Below are positions 63,515 through 64,000 of a stretch of 64,000 nucleotides of DNA, in pieces (positions within the stretch are counted from its first letter, which is position 1; the number at the start of each line of letters is the position of its first letter). The translations under genes were made by a program, and so were the position numbers. Below the pieces are notes generated by a model that saw only the letters and a list, made by a program, of their open reading frames with translations, was not told the origin of the DNA and did no database searches. This DNA comes from Nitrospira sp. Its GTDB lineage: Bacteria; Nitrospirota; Nitrospiria; Nitrospirales; Nitrospiraceae. The DNA lies in NCBI GenBank assembly GCA_029194535.1, contig JARFXR010000001.1, positions 2,302,721 to 2,366,720 on the forward strand, in the 5' to 3' direction.

Positions 63515-63540
63515 TTCGTTCGTCCTGAGCTTGTCGAAAC
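63515..63540. repeat. Possible copy of an interspersed repeat (FVLSLSK-type word)
   Basis: The 160-base gap after the receiver gene contains TTCGTTCGTCCTGAGCTTGT followed by CGAAAC. Translated, this gives FVLSLSKH, a peptide word often seen where a dispersed non-coding repeat of environmental bacteria is mis-translated. No second copy was noted in the window. Confidence 0.4.
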
Positions 63541-63566
63541 ACGGATTCGGGGTTCTAAAATGACGT

Positions 63567-64000
63567 CTAGCCGAGGCGGACCTCCCACAGTGGTGTGTAG
63601 ACCGAACCGGTCGGGTGCAACTCGCTGCGCATCAATACTACAGAATTTGCCATGAGCGGCCCCGGCATGATCGGTTCGTCCAGCTTGCCGACACGAGCCA
63701 ACAGTGAGCCGAGCTGACGATTGCCTTCCCTGACCCGCGCCAACGTCAGGTGCGGAGCCATCGGCCTTGCGTCCGGAGCGAGATCGACAATCTGACAGCA
63801 TGCCTCGATCGCTTGGTGCATCGTGACGAGTCGCCGATCGTCCTCGCCACGCTCCCACGACTCGCCAGGACCGGCCCAGAGCACTCTCGGCCGCCTGGTA
63901 TCCGGGAAGGCTCCCAGCCGCTCCAGTGGAATCGACAGGGACCTATGGCCGCTCATGGTTTGAACCATCGCGTCATGGAGCACCGGCGCGAGGTCGTCGG
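63567..64000 (-). CDS. thpR: RNA 2',3'-cyclic phosphodiesterase, 3' part, cut by the window edge
   Basis: The frame is open to the window end, so the N-terminus is missing. The remaining part, about 144 residues, has the second HxT motif of the 2H phosphoesterase fold (PHLTLARVREGNRQL) and family features RVLWAGPGES and SVVLMRSELHPTGSVYTPLW. ThpR opens 2',3'-cyclic phosphates at RNA ends. The first HxT motif must lie outside the window. It is convergent with the HD-GYP-like gene. Confidence 0.88.
   Translation of the reverse strand, partial: DDLAPVLHDAMVQTMSGHRSLSIPLERLGAFPDTRRPRVLWAGPGESWERGEDDRRLVTMHQAIEACCQIVDLAPDARPMAPHLTLARVREGNRQLGSLLARVGKLDEPIMPGPLMANSVVLMRSELHPTGSVYTPLWEVRLG

Overview
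The window is a GC-rich bacterial chromosome segment with dense genes and short gaps. Gene content and the general look of the proteins suggest an environmental Nitrospirota bacterium, probably Nitrospira-like. This rests on overall impression, because no rRNA or ribosomal-protein marker is present. No phage, IS element, CRISPR array or replication origin was seen.

Layout. 0-5.9 kb: an ECF sigma/anti-sigma pair followed by an exported caspase-like protease, two small proteins and an ion permease. 6-20 kb: glycogen branching enzyme, an exported SlyD-like FKBP isomerase, a Tat-exported YcbK-like protein, a response regulator, a VanZ-like protein, a SagB-type double nitroreductase with an unknown partner, TPR proteins, a PagL-like outer-membrane protein, a lipoprotein, a glycosyltransferase-like protein, a second ECF sigma/RskA-type anti-sigma pair, and tadA. 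20.4-32.4 kb: a compact minus-strand nonribosomal peptide locus. It has one 3095-residue FAAL-ACP-C-A-PCP-C-A-PCP-TE synthetase, a SyrD/PvdE-type exporter overlapping it by 4 bases, and an Sfp-type phosphopantetheinyl transferase 3 bases further on. It lies next to a tRNA-Ser(CGA) gene. 32.6-39.9 kb: DUF2779 nuclease-like protein, MATE exporter, a ketopantoate reductase fused to a molybdopterin-domain-like tail, sirtuin, HAD hydrolase and a receiver-domain protein. 40-45.4 kb: valS-nadC-birA-coaX. 45.4-50 kb: grpE-dnaK-dnaJ-rsmE, with a hairpin over the grpE ribosome binding site. 50.4-61.6 kb (minus): recA-recX-alaS-ruvX-mltG-deoC-deoB-like-ridA, then an IPT/TIG-repeat protein and a YCF48-like propeller. 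61.8-64 kb: an exported hypothetical protein, a receiver/HD-GYP-like regulator and the 3' part of thpR.

The most distinctive system is the lipopeptide locus. The FAAL should load a fatty acid on the ACP, and two modules then add two amino acids. The second adenylation domain reads as a glycine pocket. The predicted product is an N-acyl dipeptide (acyl-Xaa-Gly or a cyclised or released derivative), exported by the ABC protein. Two active-site changes stand out: Arg replaces the catalytic His in the first condensation domain, and Cys replaces Ser in the thioesterase. Other points worth checking are the caspase/sigma/anti-sigma module, the grpE hairpin, the PanE fusion, and a DeoB-like protein that lacks several expected catalytic residues.
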